From Rhodococcus qingshengii JCM 15477 (GTDB lineage Bacteria; Actinomycetota; Actinomycetes; Mycobacteriales; Mycobacteriaceae), in NCBI RefSeq assembly GCF_023221595.1, contig NZ_CP096568.1, positions 186,001 to 250,000 of the forward strand: a stretch of 64,000 bases of DNA, read 5' to 3'. The notes beneath the pieces are model-generated. The model was not told the origin of the DNA and searched no databases. It saw nothing but the letters and a program-made list of their open reading frames with translations. The translations under genes and the position numbers were made by a program. This document shows, piece by piece, positions 45,746 through 55,470 of this stretch (position 1 is its first letter; each line of letters starts with the position of its first letter).

Positions 45746-46261
45746 GTGCGGAACGATAACTTATCGTCCGAGGGGTGCCGTATCGGCAACACAATCAAAG
45801 GTTCGGGCACCGCATATGACCTGCAACGCCTTCGCCGATCTACGAGCACTGATCATGCGGCGCACCTACGGACCCGAACTTCCCTCTTGCGAAATAATTC
45901 GGCTGGCATCCGCGCGATACTATGGCTCTTCGACTTTTGTTCAGGCAACAGTATGAAAACTGATCTGCGGGGACCCGTTGTATGTGGGTGACGTAAGCGT
46001 AACCGCCGAGCCGAATTCTCGCGATAACGAACTCGCGTGCCGCGCATTTCGCGGTTCTTGACCAAACCTGTTGTATCCCTGTCCGCGCACGAACCCGTTG
46101 ATCTCCTGCCCAACCACTTATCCACCGTGGTCGCCAACGTCCACACTTCGAGAATGTTCACCCGGCGCACACCACACACCGCGTTCTGGTTAAGTTCTTG
46201 TGTGACAACGCTCCCACCCGTTCAGCAGCCATTCGTGGTTGGCCGGACTCGGGAGTGGCCT
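45746..46261. other. Intergenic stretch
   Basis: No supported gene lies in these 516 bases, which lead from the glycosyltransferase start to a transposase remnant. Confidence 0.35.
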
Positions 46262-46494
46262 TGCCGCCGGCCTGGGTACGCAAGTCACCACAAATGAACG
46301 AGTACTTCCATTGCTATATCTGCACGGCCCGACCACCAACGACTTCGGACCGGCCCGAGCAGTTCCTCGGATCCGGCGCCGGTCTGTCGGCGGCCTCGAT
46401 CACCCGGTTGACGACGCAGCGGCAGACGGGGCGAAGGCCTTCCAAGAACGCGACCTCTTCGGCGCCGGGGCGACCGAGCCTGCAAGCGCCGGAT
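46262..46494 (+). pseudogene. IS256-family (Mutator) transposase remnant
   Basis: Three short stretches in different frames, LLYLHGPTTNDFGPA, EQFLGSGAGLSAASITRLTTQRQ and KAFQERDLFGAGA, together match the order LYLHGLSTxDF, FLGxxAGLSAxxITRL, F..RDLSG of IS256-type transposases. At least two frameshifts separate them, and neither the catalytic core nor element ends are recognisable. Confidence 0.6.
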
Positions 46495-46731
46495 AGGAGC
46501 TGCTTGAAAACTCACTCCACAGGAATTGACAACATCTCCTTCCGTCTTGCTCGGCTAGACATCGCCGTAAGTCGAGACCACGCTCAAGGTATCGTCGCCA
46601 ATAACTCCACTATTGATCACGGCATCACACGTCGAGACGAACACGACTCCTGATCAGTGACGGATACCCCGGAGCCGGCAACACGTGTAGTCGAAGCCGA
46701 ATCGATCCGACACTGATCGAACGAGCAACAC

Positions 46732-47841
46732 TCAATCACCGTCGCCCCGGGACATAGCACGCAGAGTTTTCTCATAGGTGGCACATACACCCTCCCAGGT
46801 GTAGGCAGCACCCTGACGCTGCAACACTTTCGCCCGCAGATTCGCCTGGAGCGCCTTGTCGGAAAGCACTATCTCCAATTGTCTTGCAATGGCTGAAGAC
46901 TCGGGCTCGACGAATAGTCCAGCCTCCCCGAGCACCTCACGGTTGAACGCCGTGTCTCGCGCCACTACTGGCGCACCGCAGGCCATCGCCTGAACTAACG
47001 CGGGGTTGGTCCCACCGACGCTGTGCCCATGGAAGTACACCCCCGCGTGTTCGAACAACGAAAATAGAAACTTATCGTCATTGATATGACCGAGCCAGTG
47101 GATCCGATCAGACCTGGCTGAGAGTGACTCAGCTCGATTGTCGAATTCGCCGCCATATCCGGACGAGCCCACAATGACCACAGTCCAACGATGACTTAGT
47201 AATTCCGCAGCAGCAAAGAACTCCTCGATGGAATTCTCCGGAACAAATCTCGCAACCATCAGTGCATACGACCCTGATTCGAGTTCATTGCGCGGAGCTG
47301 ACTTCTCGGGGATTGTACCGCCGTAGGGAATGAACACTCCGTCTCGTTTGAATTCTGCCTGCCATCTCTCCCCGAGCGCTTGAGAATCGTATACTAATTG
47401 ATCGCCGAAACGTGCGGTCAATGAAGCACCTGCACGGAATACCGCCTTGGCCTGCCTGCTCCATTTCGCCCGTTCCCATTCGATACCGTCGACATTCACC
47501 AAAGTTGGAATGCGGCGTGCCTTGAGCAAGGGTAGCCAATATCCGTTTGCCACGTTCATTACGAAAGCTACATCTGGGCGCTTCCACGCGGCATGCGCTA
47601 CCGAACTTAGTCCGTAAGACAGGGTGCTCAATGTCCTGGTCTCGATACCGACCGTTGTGACGGATCGCACCCGCGGATCATGCTCACTCCCAGTCAGATC
47701 CGTTGTCCCGTCACGTCCGTAGACGGTCACGTCCCAACCACAGTCGGCCAGATAGGGAGAAAGACGCCGAACCAGCGTTTCAAAACCGCCATAATAGCTC
47801 GGATAGCCTCTGCTGCCGATAATCGCCACTGACCTGGTCAT
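46732..47841 (-). CDS. Glycosyltransferase, DUF1972 / family 4 type
   Basis: A 369-aa GT-B enzyme with the DUF1972 N-terminal motif (SVAIIGSRGYPSYYGGFETLVRRLSPYL), the usual start of rhamnosyl- or related transferases in polysaccharide clusters. Its donor site region is YFHGHSVGGTNPALVQAMACGAPVVARD with FNREVLGEAGLFVEP. The ATG at 47841 has AGAGGAA 5 nt upstream; the frame is open for 49 more codons without family similarity. It marks the right edge of the polysaccharide region. Confidence 0.88.
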   Translation of the reverse strand: MTRSVAIIGSRGYPSYYGGFETLVRRLSPYLADCGWDVTVYGRDGTTDLTGSEHDPRVRSVTTVGIETRTLSTLSYGLSSVAHAAWKRPDVAFVMNVANGYWLPLLKARRIPTLVNVDGIEWERAKWSRQAKAVFRAGASLTARFGDQLVYDSQALGERWQAEFKRDGVFIPYGGTIPEKSAPRNELESGSYALMVARFVPENSIEEFFAAAELLSHRWTVVIVGSSGYGGEFDNRAESLSARSDRIHWLGHINDDKFLFSLFEHAGVYFHGHSVGGTNPALVQAMACGAPVVARDTAFNREVLGEAGLFVEPESSAIARQLEIVLSDKALQANLRAKVLQRQGAAYTWEGVCATYEKTLRAMSRGDGD

Positions 47842-49256
47842 CCAATTTCCTCTTGATTCCTGAGTATGCGCTCGCGCATGAATTGGCATAGTCGATTGCT
47901 CCTGGATTCGCACGAAAATGCAGATAGCGTGAAATTCCTGATCGCAATTGCATCCGGAACCGAGCCTGCAACTCGCTTGCGAAGACATGATTCAAGCCCT
48001 GAGATGTTGCCGGCCGAGCGCCTGCGTGGTCCCTAGCCCCGTCCAGGCACCAGCCCACAGGCCCTTGTGTTACGACATGACTTCCCTCCGCGGGATCTAC
48101 CCGCCCCGCAGAACCGAGTTCGGGCTTGCCCAGTCCGAAACCAGGCCCTGCACTTCACTCACCGTGTACTTCACTACTCAACTAGCTGATTGATTGCACC
48201 GATGGACGCTACGTCGTTCCAATTGAAAAAACCAGCGCGAAAATTGTCCGATTTGGAGGTTTAAGATCCGAAAGTGCAGTACTGCCGTGCAGAACCAACC
48301 GTCACAACTGCTAGAAATAACCACTACCAGCGAATTCATAGGAAACTCGCGCGCAATCCGCACAGCGATCACTTGGCTAAGAACCCTGATTTGACCATGA
48401 AGTGAAAATGTGACTTTCGTCCCTCTTGTGAGAAAATGACGTTTCAGTGCCAACCCCGCTGAGCCGCGACGCCCCTGACACATTGCCTACTGGTGAGTAA
48501 AGATATCCCGATAAGGATCTCCATTCCGGACTACACCGAAGGTCACCCTCCACCGAGCACACCGCAAAGTCTTGCGTATGAACTACCGTGCGGCCGAGGC
48601 CAGTCTCTCGAAGGGCGTTTCAGCAGTTGCTACCAGTACGCTGTCGAGCCGGGTTGATGATATGTAAGCCCACCCTCAATCACATTGGCACCCCAGACAC
48701 CCGAAAATTTGCCCAGACTGCCCGTGCCACAGCCTGACTCAGTGAATGCGCGACTCGATAGAAATAGGCAACATCCCGCGCTCAGTTAAGAACAAAACCA
48801 CTGACGCTTCACGGACGGGCACGTCCGGCTGCACTCTCTCCTCGACTGCCATACTTATTCGACCCACCGTCAACCTTCCACGCGAACTCCGCGATCTGCG
48901 CCACCGGATTCATCACCAAAGGGATCGACGGCGTCCCACTCGACAAACACGGAGTCGTACCAGGCAACCGCGGACAGGTGATCTCCTACGAGACCGGAGA
49001 ACCGATCGAAGGACTGTACGTCCACCTTCACGGACGTGGACGTAGACGTAGAAGAACTCGAAGCGATGCGCCGACGGTACGGGTTCACTCTCCGATGAAC
49101 ATCGGTAATCAAGGGATTCTATACGCCGAGCGTGTTATGTGGACAGCGTCGAAATCGGCCATACTCGTTTCACACCCCGCAAACCCCACCCTGACGCATA
49201 GCGCGAGAATGCAGACAATAAACTGGCTGAACAACTCGACACCAGGAGCAGCCAGC
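47842..49256. other. Long gene-poor stretch
   Basis: About 1.4 kb without a supported gene. Around 48867-49100 two adjoining plus-strand frames (ICATGFITKGIDGVPLDKHG...ISYETGEPIEGLYVHLHG, then DVDVDVEELEAMRRRYGFTLR and stop) have the look of one small protein broken by a frameshift, but I cannot name a family. Confidence 0.35.
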
Positions 49257-49445
49257 ATGACCGACCTAAGTCCCCTCGGACGTGCCCACCTCCTAAAGAA
49301 TGCGCAGATCTACGGAGATGACGTGCTGGTAGACCTCCTCGATGCACTGGAAGCCGCACTCAAAGAACGGGACATGTTGTTAGATTTTGTTAACCGATCA
49401 GTGACTGAACCTGTCCCCAAACCGGCCCCCTGCGCGTCAGTCTGA
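49257..49445 (+). CDS. Small hypothetical protein
   Basis: A 62-aa helical, acidic protein (MTDLSPLGRAHLLKNAQIYGDDVLVDLLDALEAALKERD). AGGAG precedes the ATG by 8 nt. No family recognised; coherent composition and the ribosome binding site support it. Confidence 0.5.
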   Translation: MTDLSPLGRAHLLKNAQIYGDDVLVDLLDALEAALKERDMLLDFVNRSVTEPVPKPAPCASV

Positions 49446-50081
49446 GTTGAATCCAGCGGTTAATAGCAACCCCGTGTCTGATGCAGGCCTCGAATTTTTC
49501 ACGGTCAGGGACGGCCTCGTATCGTTTTACGGCAGGTGACGGACCCAGATCAGGCGCTCTGGTCTTGGGAGGGACCGCATTTCGTAGTCAAGACATGGCT
49601 CGCACCGCTGGTCCGGCGCCGGTTCCACAGGGACTACCACGCTGAGGTGTCTTCCGCGGCCTTGTTGACGCGAGAAGACAGAACAAACACAGGGAACAGA
49701 ATTGTGGCGATCATGGCTGCCCAACGCTGAACATGGCGCGTCGACATCTGCGGTGAGCATGGCGTCGATCACGGCTTTGAACGGATCGAGTTTCGGGGAG
49801 CAGCGCACCGGAAGCTGGTGTTCGGTGGCGCCTACGCCCGGGCAGCTCTCGATCTCGGCCTGACCATTCCCGGCGATGTTTTGATTTCACAAGACCGCGA
49901 CGAACCCGCCCTGCTGACATCGGGTCCTGCGTGGCTTTCGCCGGCGCAGCACCCACAGGTTCACTCGATTCCTCCGACGGCCCCGCACTCACGTGCCCTG
50001 CGACCTCCACCGAGTCCACGGCCAACGGCTGGGGCATCCCGTTCGCCGACGAAAAGAGCCACGTAATTCCGGGAGTCACAG
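49446..50081. other. Gene-poor stretch with IS21-type scrap
   Basis: Apart from the transposase fragment at 49727-49808 I see no supported gene in these 636 bases before the resolvase remnant. Confidence 0.35.
49727..49808 (-). pseudogene. IS21-type transposase fragment
   Basis: The minus-strand peptide SPKLDPFKAVIDAMLTADVDAP matches the KLDPFKPxIDxxLxADLDAPRKQRHT region of IstA proteins and then degenerates. It is too short to be functional and differs from the intact IS21-family element that follows. Confidence 0.55.
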
Positions 50082-50326
50082 GGCTATGCGAGGGTCTCGA
50101 CTACCGATCAGACGCTCGATGCGCAGAGCGACGCCCTGAGCGCTGCCGGTTGTTTCAAGGTCTGGACCGAAACCGCGTCCGGTGCAACCACCACCCGCCC
50201 GCAACTAACCGACCTTCTTTCTCATCTTCGCGACGGGGACACCTTGGTGGTGTGGCGCCTGGACCGGTTGGGTCGCTCACTCCCACATCTGCTGCAGACA
50301 GTGAAGATCTCGCCACCCGCGGTGTC
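50082..50326 (+). pseudogene. Second resolvase, N-terminal part (interrupted by IS21)
   Basis: The translation GYARVSTTDQTLDAQSDALSAAG...RPQLTDLLSHLRDGDTLVVWRLDRLGRSLPHLLQTV is a resolvase catalytic domain. An in-frame TAA lies only six codons upstream with no start codon between, so the front is lost or mutated. A single missing base near 50305 shifts the frame before DLATRGV. The gene then ends in GGTGTC at the insertion-sequence border and continues at 52907. This subfamily differs from the one at 7-22 kb. Confidence 0.85.
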
Positions 50327-50440
50327 TGTCAATGGCCACGAAGTTCTCCCCGTAGGCGGCCAGTAGTTCTCCCCGCTGGTGGCCACGGGTTCTCCCCGGT
50401 GGCGGCCAGTTGTTTTTCCCCACCCGCTTTCTGATTTGGG

Positions 50441-51232
50441 TTAGCTGAAGGGCTTCACCCCCTTGCCGGTGGTGGCTTCGGTGAGGCGGAAGGAGTCGCC
50501 GTCGGTGACGACGACGTGCGCATGGTGCAGGAGCCGGTCAACGGTGGCGGTGGCCAATGTTTTGGGCATGATCTCGTCGAAGCCGGAGGGGTGCAGGTTG
50601 CTCGAGACGGCAATCGCTCGGCGTTCGTAGGCAGCGTCGACGAGGCGATAGAATCCTTCGGCGGCGTCTTCAGAGACCGGGAGCAGACCGATGTCGTCGA
50701 CGATGATCAGGTCGGAGCGGATGATCCTCGTCAGGGCTCGGGCGATGGAGTCGTCGGCACGGTGCCGGCGGACCAGGGCACCGAGGTCTTCGATGGTGAA
50801 CCAAGACACCGCCAGCCCAGCTTCGACTGCGGCCTGCCCGAGTGCCTCGGTGAAGTGAGACTTGCCAGTTCCCGAAGGCCCACAGACGCAGAAACATTCA
50901 CGCCGCCCGACCCACTCCAGGGTGCGGAGCGCGTCCTGGGTGGCGCGGGGAATCGACGATTTCGTTTCGTCCCAGTCGCCGAAGGTCTTGCCGGTAGGGA
51001 AACCCGCGCGTTTGCGGCGAGTGTGCAGGTTCGCCCGGTCCCGGCCGGCGGCTTCCTCAGCGAGGAGAACCCGCACGACTTCGGCGGGGTCCCAGCGTTG
51101 GGCTTTCGCGGTCGGGATGATATCGCTCAAGGACCTGCGGATATGGGGCAGTTTCAGGCGTTTAGTCAGGTCGATCGCCTCGGCCAACGGGTCGCCGTTA
51201 GCGCTGGTAACAGTGCGCAAAGGGGTGCTCAT
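50441..51232 (-). CDS. istB: IstB transposition helper ATPase
   Basis: A 263-aa AAA+ protein with Walker A GPSGTGKS (118-125) and Walker B LIIVDDIGLL. IstB proteins assemble on target DNA and stimulate the transposase. The ATG overlaps the istA stop as ATGA, the usual IS21 arrangement. Length and motifs are normal, so it should be active. Confidence 0.93.
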   Translation of the reverse strand: MSTPLRTVTSANGDPLAEAIDLTKRLKLPHIRRSLSDIIPTAKAQRWDPAEVVRVLLAEEAAGRDRANLHTRRKRAGFPTGKTFGDWDETKSSIPRATQDALRTLEWVGRRECFCVCGPSGTGKSHFTEALGQAAVEAGLAVSWFTIEDLGALVRRHRADDSIARALTRIIRSDLIIVDDIGLLPVSEDAAEGFYRLVDAAYERRAIAVSSNLHPSGFDEIMPKTLATATVDRLLHHAHVVVTDGDSFRLTEATTGKGVKPFS

Positions 51233-52773
51233 CAGGCGTCATCGCTTTCATCGTCAGTAGTGGCTGGGCTGGCCGGCGCTGGTGTCTGGCCGAAGGTGGA
51301 CCAGGCGGCGGTGCCCGGTTGCAGAGTGTGGTTCTCGCTGCGACGGACCGGATCAGCGTGTTCGTGGGTGACTTGGTAGTCGAGGATCGAGATCAGGTCC
51401 CGATCGGCGAACCGGCCGGTCATCGCCGCCGTCCCCAACGCTCTGTCGACTGCGTCCGGGGAGTGCAGCTTCGAAAGGTCCACGGCCTCGGCCATCTTCG
51501 CCCTGATGCGGCGCGCTCCCGCGGCGGCAGCCTCGACCAGCCAGCTGTTGGCACCCTGGCCCAACTGTAGGAAGGCGAGCTCGGCGGCGGTACGAGGCTT
51601 GGGCACCCGGTCGGCGGCGTCGCGGTCTGGGCGGGGTGGGTAGTGGTCGTTGTCGAGGACCGGTGAACCGGGTTGGCCGCGGCGGTGCCGCGCGACTTCG
51701 ACTGCACCGCCATCATTGTCGACGGCGGTCACGATCAGCTCCTCACCATGGAAGCGGGCCCAGACCCGAGTGTCGATCAACGTGTGCGGCACCGAATACC
51801 GCACCCCTTCCACCGAGATCGTCGACTCCCAGTTCACCCGCCGGGTAGTGCCGAACACCGCGGTGAACGGAGATTTCGGCAGCGGATGCAGCCGCTGCAA
51901 CTCTTCGGCCAGCCGCTCGACCGGCCGCCGCCGAGTAGAGCTGTGGACGCGGGTGTTGACGTCGGTGCAGAACTGCCGGCAAGCCGACTCGAGCTCACCG
52001 AAAGAGTGATACTGCTCGCGCAGGTTCACCTCCTTCGGCAACAGGTCGGCTTTGGCGATCCGCACCGTCGCCTCACTTCCTCCCTTCGACTCCGGATCAG
52101 CAGGTAAACACGTCCGCAGCGTCGTGCCGTAATGCCGTGCCACCTCCACGATCTCCGGATTGCGGACCGCGATCCCGGCCACGTGATCGATCGTCGCGGT
52201 CTTCTCGTTGTCGGTGAGGACATAGACCGGAACCCCGCCCAAGCGGCGGAATGTCGCATCCAAACACGCCGCCACCGTCGGCAATGTCTTGTCCCAGATC
52301 GGGATCACCACCCGAAATCGCGACCACGCCAACCATGCGCAGAACAACGTCGTCTTCCGGCCGGAAATCGTTGGCCCGTCACCGAAGTCGTACTGTAACC
52401 ACAGCCCAGGTTCGGTTACCCACGGCCGATACACTCGCCGCCGACCAGCCCGAAACTGGGCCTTCGCCTCCGCGACCGTCCGGCGCGTGGTCCGCTCACC
52501 GCCGGTGAACCCCAGCGCGACGATCCGTTCGTGGATGACATCCGCGCGGACCTTGCCCTGCGAGCGGACCACCAACTCCTCGATCTTCGGCAGAAAGTCG
52601 TCGATCGCCCGCGCTCGATGCCGCCGGCGGTCCGGCGGCTGCCCCGCAGCGCGCATCTGCACATACCGGGCCACCGTGTGGTGATCACACCCAGCCAGCT
52701 CCGCCGCCGCCCGATAACTACCCGTGAGGTCGTACGCCTCCAAAATTTCCATGATCTCCCTGCTCGATTTCAT
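51232..52773 (-). CDS. istA: IstA transposase, IS21 family
   Basis: A 513-aa DDE transposase with an N-terminal helix-turn-helix (GSYRAAAELAGCDHHTVARYV) and a catalytic core with Asp in LQYDFGDGP, Asp in VLTDNEKTA and Glu in ESKGGSEATVR. A C-terminal beta region binds IstB or DNA. The gene starts at 52773, about 130 bp inside the right end. It appears intact. Confidence 0.93.
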   Translation of the reverse strand: MKSSREIMEILEAYDLTGSYRAAAELAGCDHHTVARYVQMRAAGQPPDRRRHRARAIDDFLPKIEELVVRSQGKVRADVIHERIVALGFTGGERTTRRTVAEAKAQFRAGRRRVYRPWVTEPGLWLQYDFGDGPTISGRKTTLFCAWLAWSRFRVVIPIWDKTLPTVAACLDATFRRLGGVPVYVLTDNEKTATIDHVAGIAVRNPEIVEVARHYGTTLRTCLPADPESKGGSEATVRIAKADLLPKEVNLREQYHSFGELESACRQFCTDVNTRVHSSTRRRPVERLAEELQRLHPLPKSPFTAVFGTTRRVNWESTISVEGVRYSVPHTLIDTRVWARFHGEELIVTAVDNDGGAVEVARHRRGQPGSPVLDNDHYPPRPDRDAADRVPKPRTAAELAFLQLGQGANSWLVEAAAAGARRIRAKMAEAVDLSKLHSPDAVDRALGTAAMTGRFADRDLISILDYQVTHEHADPVRRSENHTLQPGTAAWSTFGQTPAPASPATTDDESDDA

Positions 52774-52906
52774 CCACCCAGCGTTGCCGGGACCGAATCT
52801 GACTCACAGCAGGTGGGGAACTATCTGGCCGTACGCGGGGAGAAACCATGGCCACAAAATGCGCCATAAATGGCCGCCAGTGGGGAGCTTACGATGGCCG
52901 TCGACA

Positions 52907-53200
52907 GGTGTCGGCTTCAAATCGTTGACCGAATCCATCGACACCACCACCTCCGGCGGAAAACTGATCTTTTCTATCTTCGGCGCCCTCGCAGAATTCG
53001 AACGCAACCTCATCCGCGAACGCACTCAGGTCGGCCTCGCCGCCGCCCGAGCGCACGGCCGCACTGGTGGCCGCCCCTCGAAGATGACGCCGACGAAACT
53101 CGCACAGGCACAACAGATGCGGGAAAACGGGATGCATCTCACCGACATCGCCGAAATCATCGGCGTCGGACGAACCACCCTCTATCGGCACTTCAAATAG
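52907..53200 (+). pseudogene. Second resolvase, C-terminal part
   Basis: It continues the fragment ending at 50326: after removing the element and one GGTGTC, the frame reads TRGVGFKSLTESIDTTTSGGKLIFSIFGALAEFERNLIRERTQVGLAAARAHG and a complete helix-turn-helix (GRPSKMTPTKLAQAQ to GVGRTTLYRHFK). No catalytic serine region is attached, so no active enzyme is expected. Confidence 0.85.
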
Positions 53201-53286
53201 ATACGAGCACCTTCAGGCGGATGGATCATCCGCCGTATCGACCCCTCTTGCGATGAACCTCAAAATAGTGAACTCACGATTCCCGG

Positions 53287-53880
53287 TCATGCACCGTGAA
53301 TGGGGGGAGCCACAGACTGGACGAATTCCATTGTAAGCGCACGACTGACGGAAGACCGGCCGACGCCGAGTGTCGAGGCGATGGCGTCGAGACTCCTCCC
53401 TTGTTCACGCATCGTGCGGGCGAGTTCGGTGCGTTCGGGGGTCATGACGGTGGGCCGGCCGCCGTGTCGGCCTTGGCGGCGAGCAGCTTCGAGGCCGGCG
53501 TGGGTGCGTTCGACAATCATGCGGCGTTCCATTTGAGCGAGGGCGGCCATGATGTGGAAGAGGAATTCGCCGCCTGCGATGGTGGTGTCGAATCCTTCGG
53601 TGAGGGAACGGAACGCGATGCCGCGTTCGCCGAGGTTATGGACGGTGTCGATGACGTGGCGAACGGATCGTCCGAGGCGATCGAGTTTCCAGACAACGAG
53701 GACGTCGCCGTCGTTCTCGCGGAGGTAATTCAGGCATTCGGTGAGCTGGGGGCGCTGCGTTTTGGAGCCGGATTCGTAGTCGGTGAAGATGCGGATCGCG
53801 CCGGCTTGTCGGAGTGCATGTTCTTGCAGTTCGGGGTTTTGCTCGAGGGTGGAGACGCGTGCGTATCCGATGATGCTCAC
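53287..53880 (-). CDS. Serine recombinase (invertase/resolvase type) in the Fic operon
   Basis: A 197-aa compact resolvase/invertase with the catalytic start MSIIGYARVSTLEQNP, DRLGRSV, the IAGGEFLFHIMAALAQMERRMI helix and a C-terminal helix-turn-helix (RPTVMTPERTELAR to GVGRSSVSRAL). Length is normal and all motifs are kept. The GTG start overlaps the Fic stop as GTGA, so it is translated together with the Fic module. A site made of repeated TTTCGGTC is present upstream of the operon. Confidence 0.92.
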   Translation of the reverse strand: MSIIGYARVSTLEQNPELQEHALRQAGAIRIFTDYESGSKTQRPQLTECLNYLRENDGDVLVVWKLDRLGRSVRHVIDTVHNLGERGIAFRSLTEGFDTTIAGGEFLFHIMAALAQMERRMIVERTHAGLEAARRQGRHGGRPTVMTPERTELARTMREQGRSLDAIASTLGVGRSSVSRALTMEFVQSVAPPIHGA

Positions 53881-54785
53881 AGTCTCGGTCCTTCTTCTCT
53901 GCTGCCGTCTTGTGGGATGGTGCGACTGTTCATGAGCTGGTGGTCGACCTCGGGACTCCAGTGGGTGTGAAACTTGGTGGTGTCGAGGTCTGCAAGTTCC
54001 CGTCCCGGAACGGCCGGCTTGCGAGTTGGCCGAATCTCGATCGACTGCGGGTAATCTTGAGGTGCTTCGGATTTGATCTGGCTCGCCCAGGTATAGGTCT
54101 GTTCGGGCATGGTGTCGTAGTGCTCGATCATGGCCTGCCAGTGCTCGGGGAAGGTCATGGCGCTGCCGCGGGGTGCTGTGGCGATCGAATCCGCGGGAAC
54201 TTCGGTGACAGGTTTGATCGCGGGGCGCAAGACGTCGGCGAGGATGGTTCCACCGTCGACGTAGGCGAAGTTTCGGGCAGCTTGGACGGCGTCGACGCTG
54301 AGCTCACGCCACTCGATCACCCATCCGACGTCGCGTGCGAGCTGGTCGAAGAAAACCCTTTGGGTGCGGGAGTTTCCGTCGACAAACGGATGGACGCTGG
54401 TCAGGTCTCCCCAGTGGCCGGCGAGATCCTGGACGAACGCTTCGTGGCTGTGGTGATTGACGTAGACGCCGCTGTTGATGTCGGTGAACACTCGATCGAG
54501 TTCGCCGGGGATGGCGGCGGGTGGGTCGTGGAGGATTCCGAGATCGCCTGGTGCGGTGTCGATGGTGCGGATGTCACCGGCCCATTCGTAGAGGTCACCG
54601 AGTAGGTGGCGGTGGATCGCTTGCAGGTGCGCGAAGTCGAAGTGCCCATCGATCGGGTTCGCTGCCAGCTCGGCCATTCGGGCAGCAGCGATCGCGCCTT
54701 CTACCTCGGCGAGAATCTGAGGGTCTCTGTAGCCGAACCTGTTTCGGAGTACTTGCGTACCCGGGTAGTGGTAAGTATCGGTCAC
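53877..54785 (-). CDS. fic: Fic-domain protein, probable AMP-transferase toxin
   Basis: A 302-aa protein with a complete Fic domain: HLLGDLYEWAGDIRTID (the flap region) and the active-site loop HPFVDGNSRTQR (132-143) with the catalytic His132. The third glycine of the usual GNGR is Ser here, a variant also known in other Fic proteins. Family members transfer AMP to target proteins such as gyrase and topoisomerase IV. The C-terminal 100 residues are poorly conserved and disordered-looking. GTG start overlapping the antitoxin stop (GTGA) indicates strict coupling. Confidence 0.9.
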   Translation of the reverse strand: MTDTYHYPGTQVLRNRFGYRDPQILAEVEGAIAAARMAELAANPIDGHFDFAHLQAIHRHLLGDLYEWAGDIRTIDTAPGDLGILHDPPAAIPGELDRVFTDINSGVYVNHHSHEAFVQDLAGHWGDLTSVHPFVDGNSRTQRVFFDQLARDVGWVIEWRELSVDAVQAARNFAYVDGGTILADVLRPAIKPVTEVPADSIATAPRGSAMTFPEHWQAMIEHYDTMPEQTYTWASQIKSEAPQDYPQSIEIRPTRKPAVPGRELADLDTTKFHTHWSPEVDHQLMNSRTIPQDGSREEGPRL

Positions 54786-55003
54786 AGTCCGTGCCGCCGG
54801 CGTATCGCGGCATGCGCGAGCTCGATCGCCTCGTCTCCCGTCAGGTCCCCGGCGAGTACCGATCGAGCAGCTGTTTCGGCTTCGGCAGTGAAGGGGACTC
54901 CGCCCATTTCGAGACCGGCCCGGATGCCTGCTACTTCCCGTTCAATCTCGCCCGCGGTCAGGATGCGGGTGGGTTTACGCGGAATCTCGTCTCGTTTCGT
55001 CAT
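54782..55003 (-). CDS. VbhA-like antitoxin of the Fic protein
   Basis: A 73-aa protein with the helical antitoxin layout EIEREVAGIRAGLEMGGVPFTAEAETAARSVLAGDLTGDEAI, ending in a basic helix. Class I antitoxins inhibit Fic through a (S/T)xxxE(G/N) motif; the corresponding place reads GLEMGG, so the key Ser and Glu appear replaced, with a Glu two residues off. GGGGAG precedes the ATG. It is first in the operon, as expected for a neutralising partner. Confidence 0.8.
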   Translation of the reverse strand: MTKRDEIPRKPTRILTAGEIEREVAGIRAGLEMGGVPFTAEAETAARSVLAGDLTGDEAIELAHAAIRRRHGL

Positions 55004-55120
55004 GGTCTGCTCCCCTGGTCCTCGTTGTGCGGCTGTACGCGTTTCTGCGGTTTCGGTGCCGCCGACCCTCTATCGGAGCCACCGGAGGCGTGTTAGTCGT
55101 TCTGCGTTGAGAGTGATGCT

Positions 55121-55192
55121 ATCGAACCGACCGAAAACGGTCCACTCGCCTCTTTCGGTCGATCTAGTTTCGGTCATGAATTTCGGTCGACG
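55121..55192. promoter_or_regulatory. Repeated TTTCGGTC sites upstream of the antitoxin-Fic-recombinase operon
   Basis: TTTCGGTC occurs at 55153, 55168 and 55181 and its complement GACCGAAA at 55129, spaced 13-24 bp apart. The block lies about 120 bp upstream of the antitoxin gene. It may be the res or inversion site of the recombinase, or an operator of the operon. No other gene is seen in 55004-55470. Confidence 0.5.
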
Positions 55193-55470
55193 TGTTCCGG
55201 CAGATTTCGAGTCGTCAGCATGTGCCCGAATCAAGCATGGAGGCGCGTACTCGGAGCCTCACTGAGGTGCGTGCCATCCACACGCTGATCGTGGGCACTT
55301 GACATTCGTTTGTCTTCTGCCGCACTGCTTGCACAGACCTCGAAGGCGATCCAGGAAGACCGTATGCCTGGTTAGCGAACACCAACGAGGTACCGATGTG
55401 CTGAAATATCGATAATGCACGCGGGTAGCTGAAATCGGTTCAGCGCTCTCGATAGAGGACGGCTGATGCG

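Larger units (their letters stand above)
50327..52906 (-). mobile_element. Complete IS21-family insertion sequence
   Basis: A 2580-bp element with related ends: TGTCAATGGCCAC... at the left and, as complement, TGTCGACGGCCAT... at the right. It is flanked by the 6-bp direct repeat GGTGTC (50321-50326, 52907-52912). The left 110 bases hold four copies of a GGCCA...GTTCTCCCC unit, and the right end has matching copies, as expected for IS21 multiple transposase-binding sites. It carries istA and istB on the minus strand. Confidence 0.92.

Noticed and set aside
50327..50440. Short tandem GGCCA...TCTCCCC units considered as a CRISPR-like or operator array
   Set aside because: They lie at the end of the IS21 element and are mirrored at the other end, so they are transposase-binding repeats.
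53296..54605. Two plus-strand frames of 224 and 231 codons
   Set aside because: Both are antisense to the recombinase and Fic genes and have no start signals.
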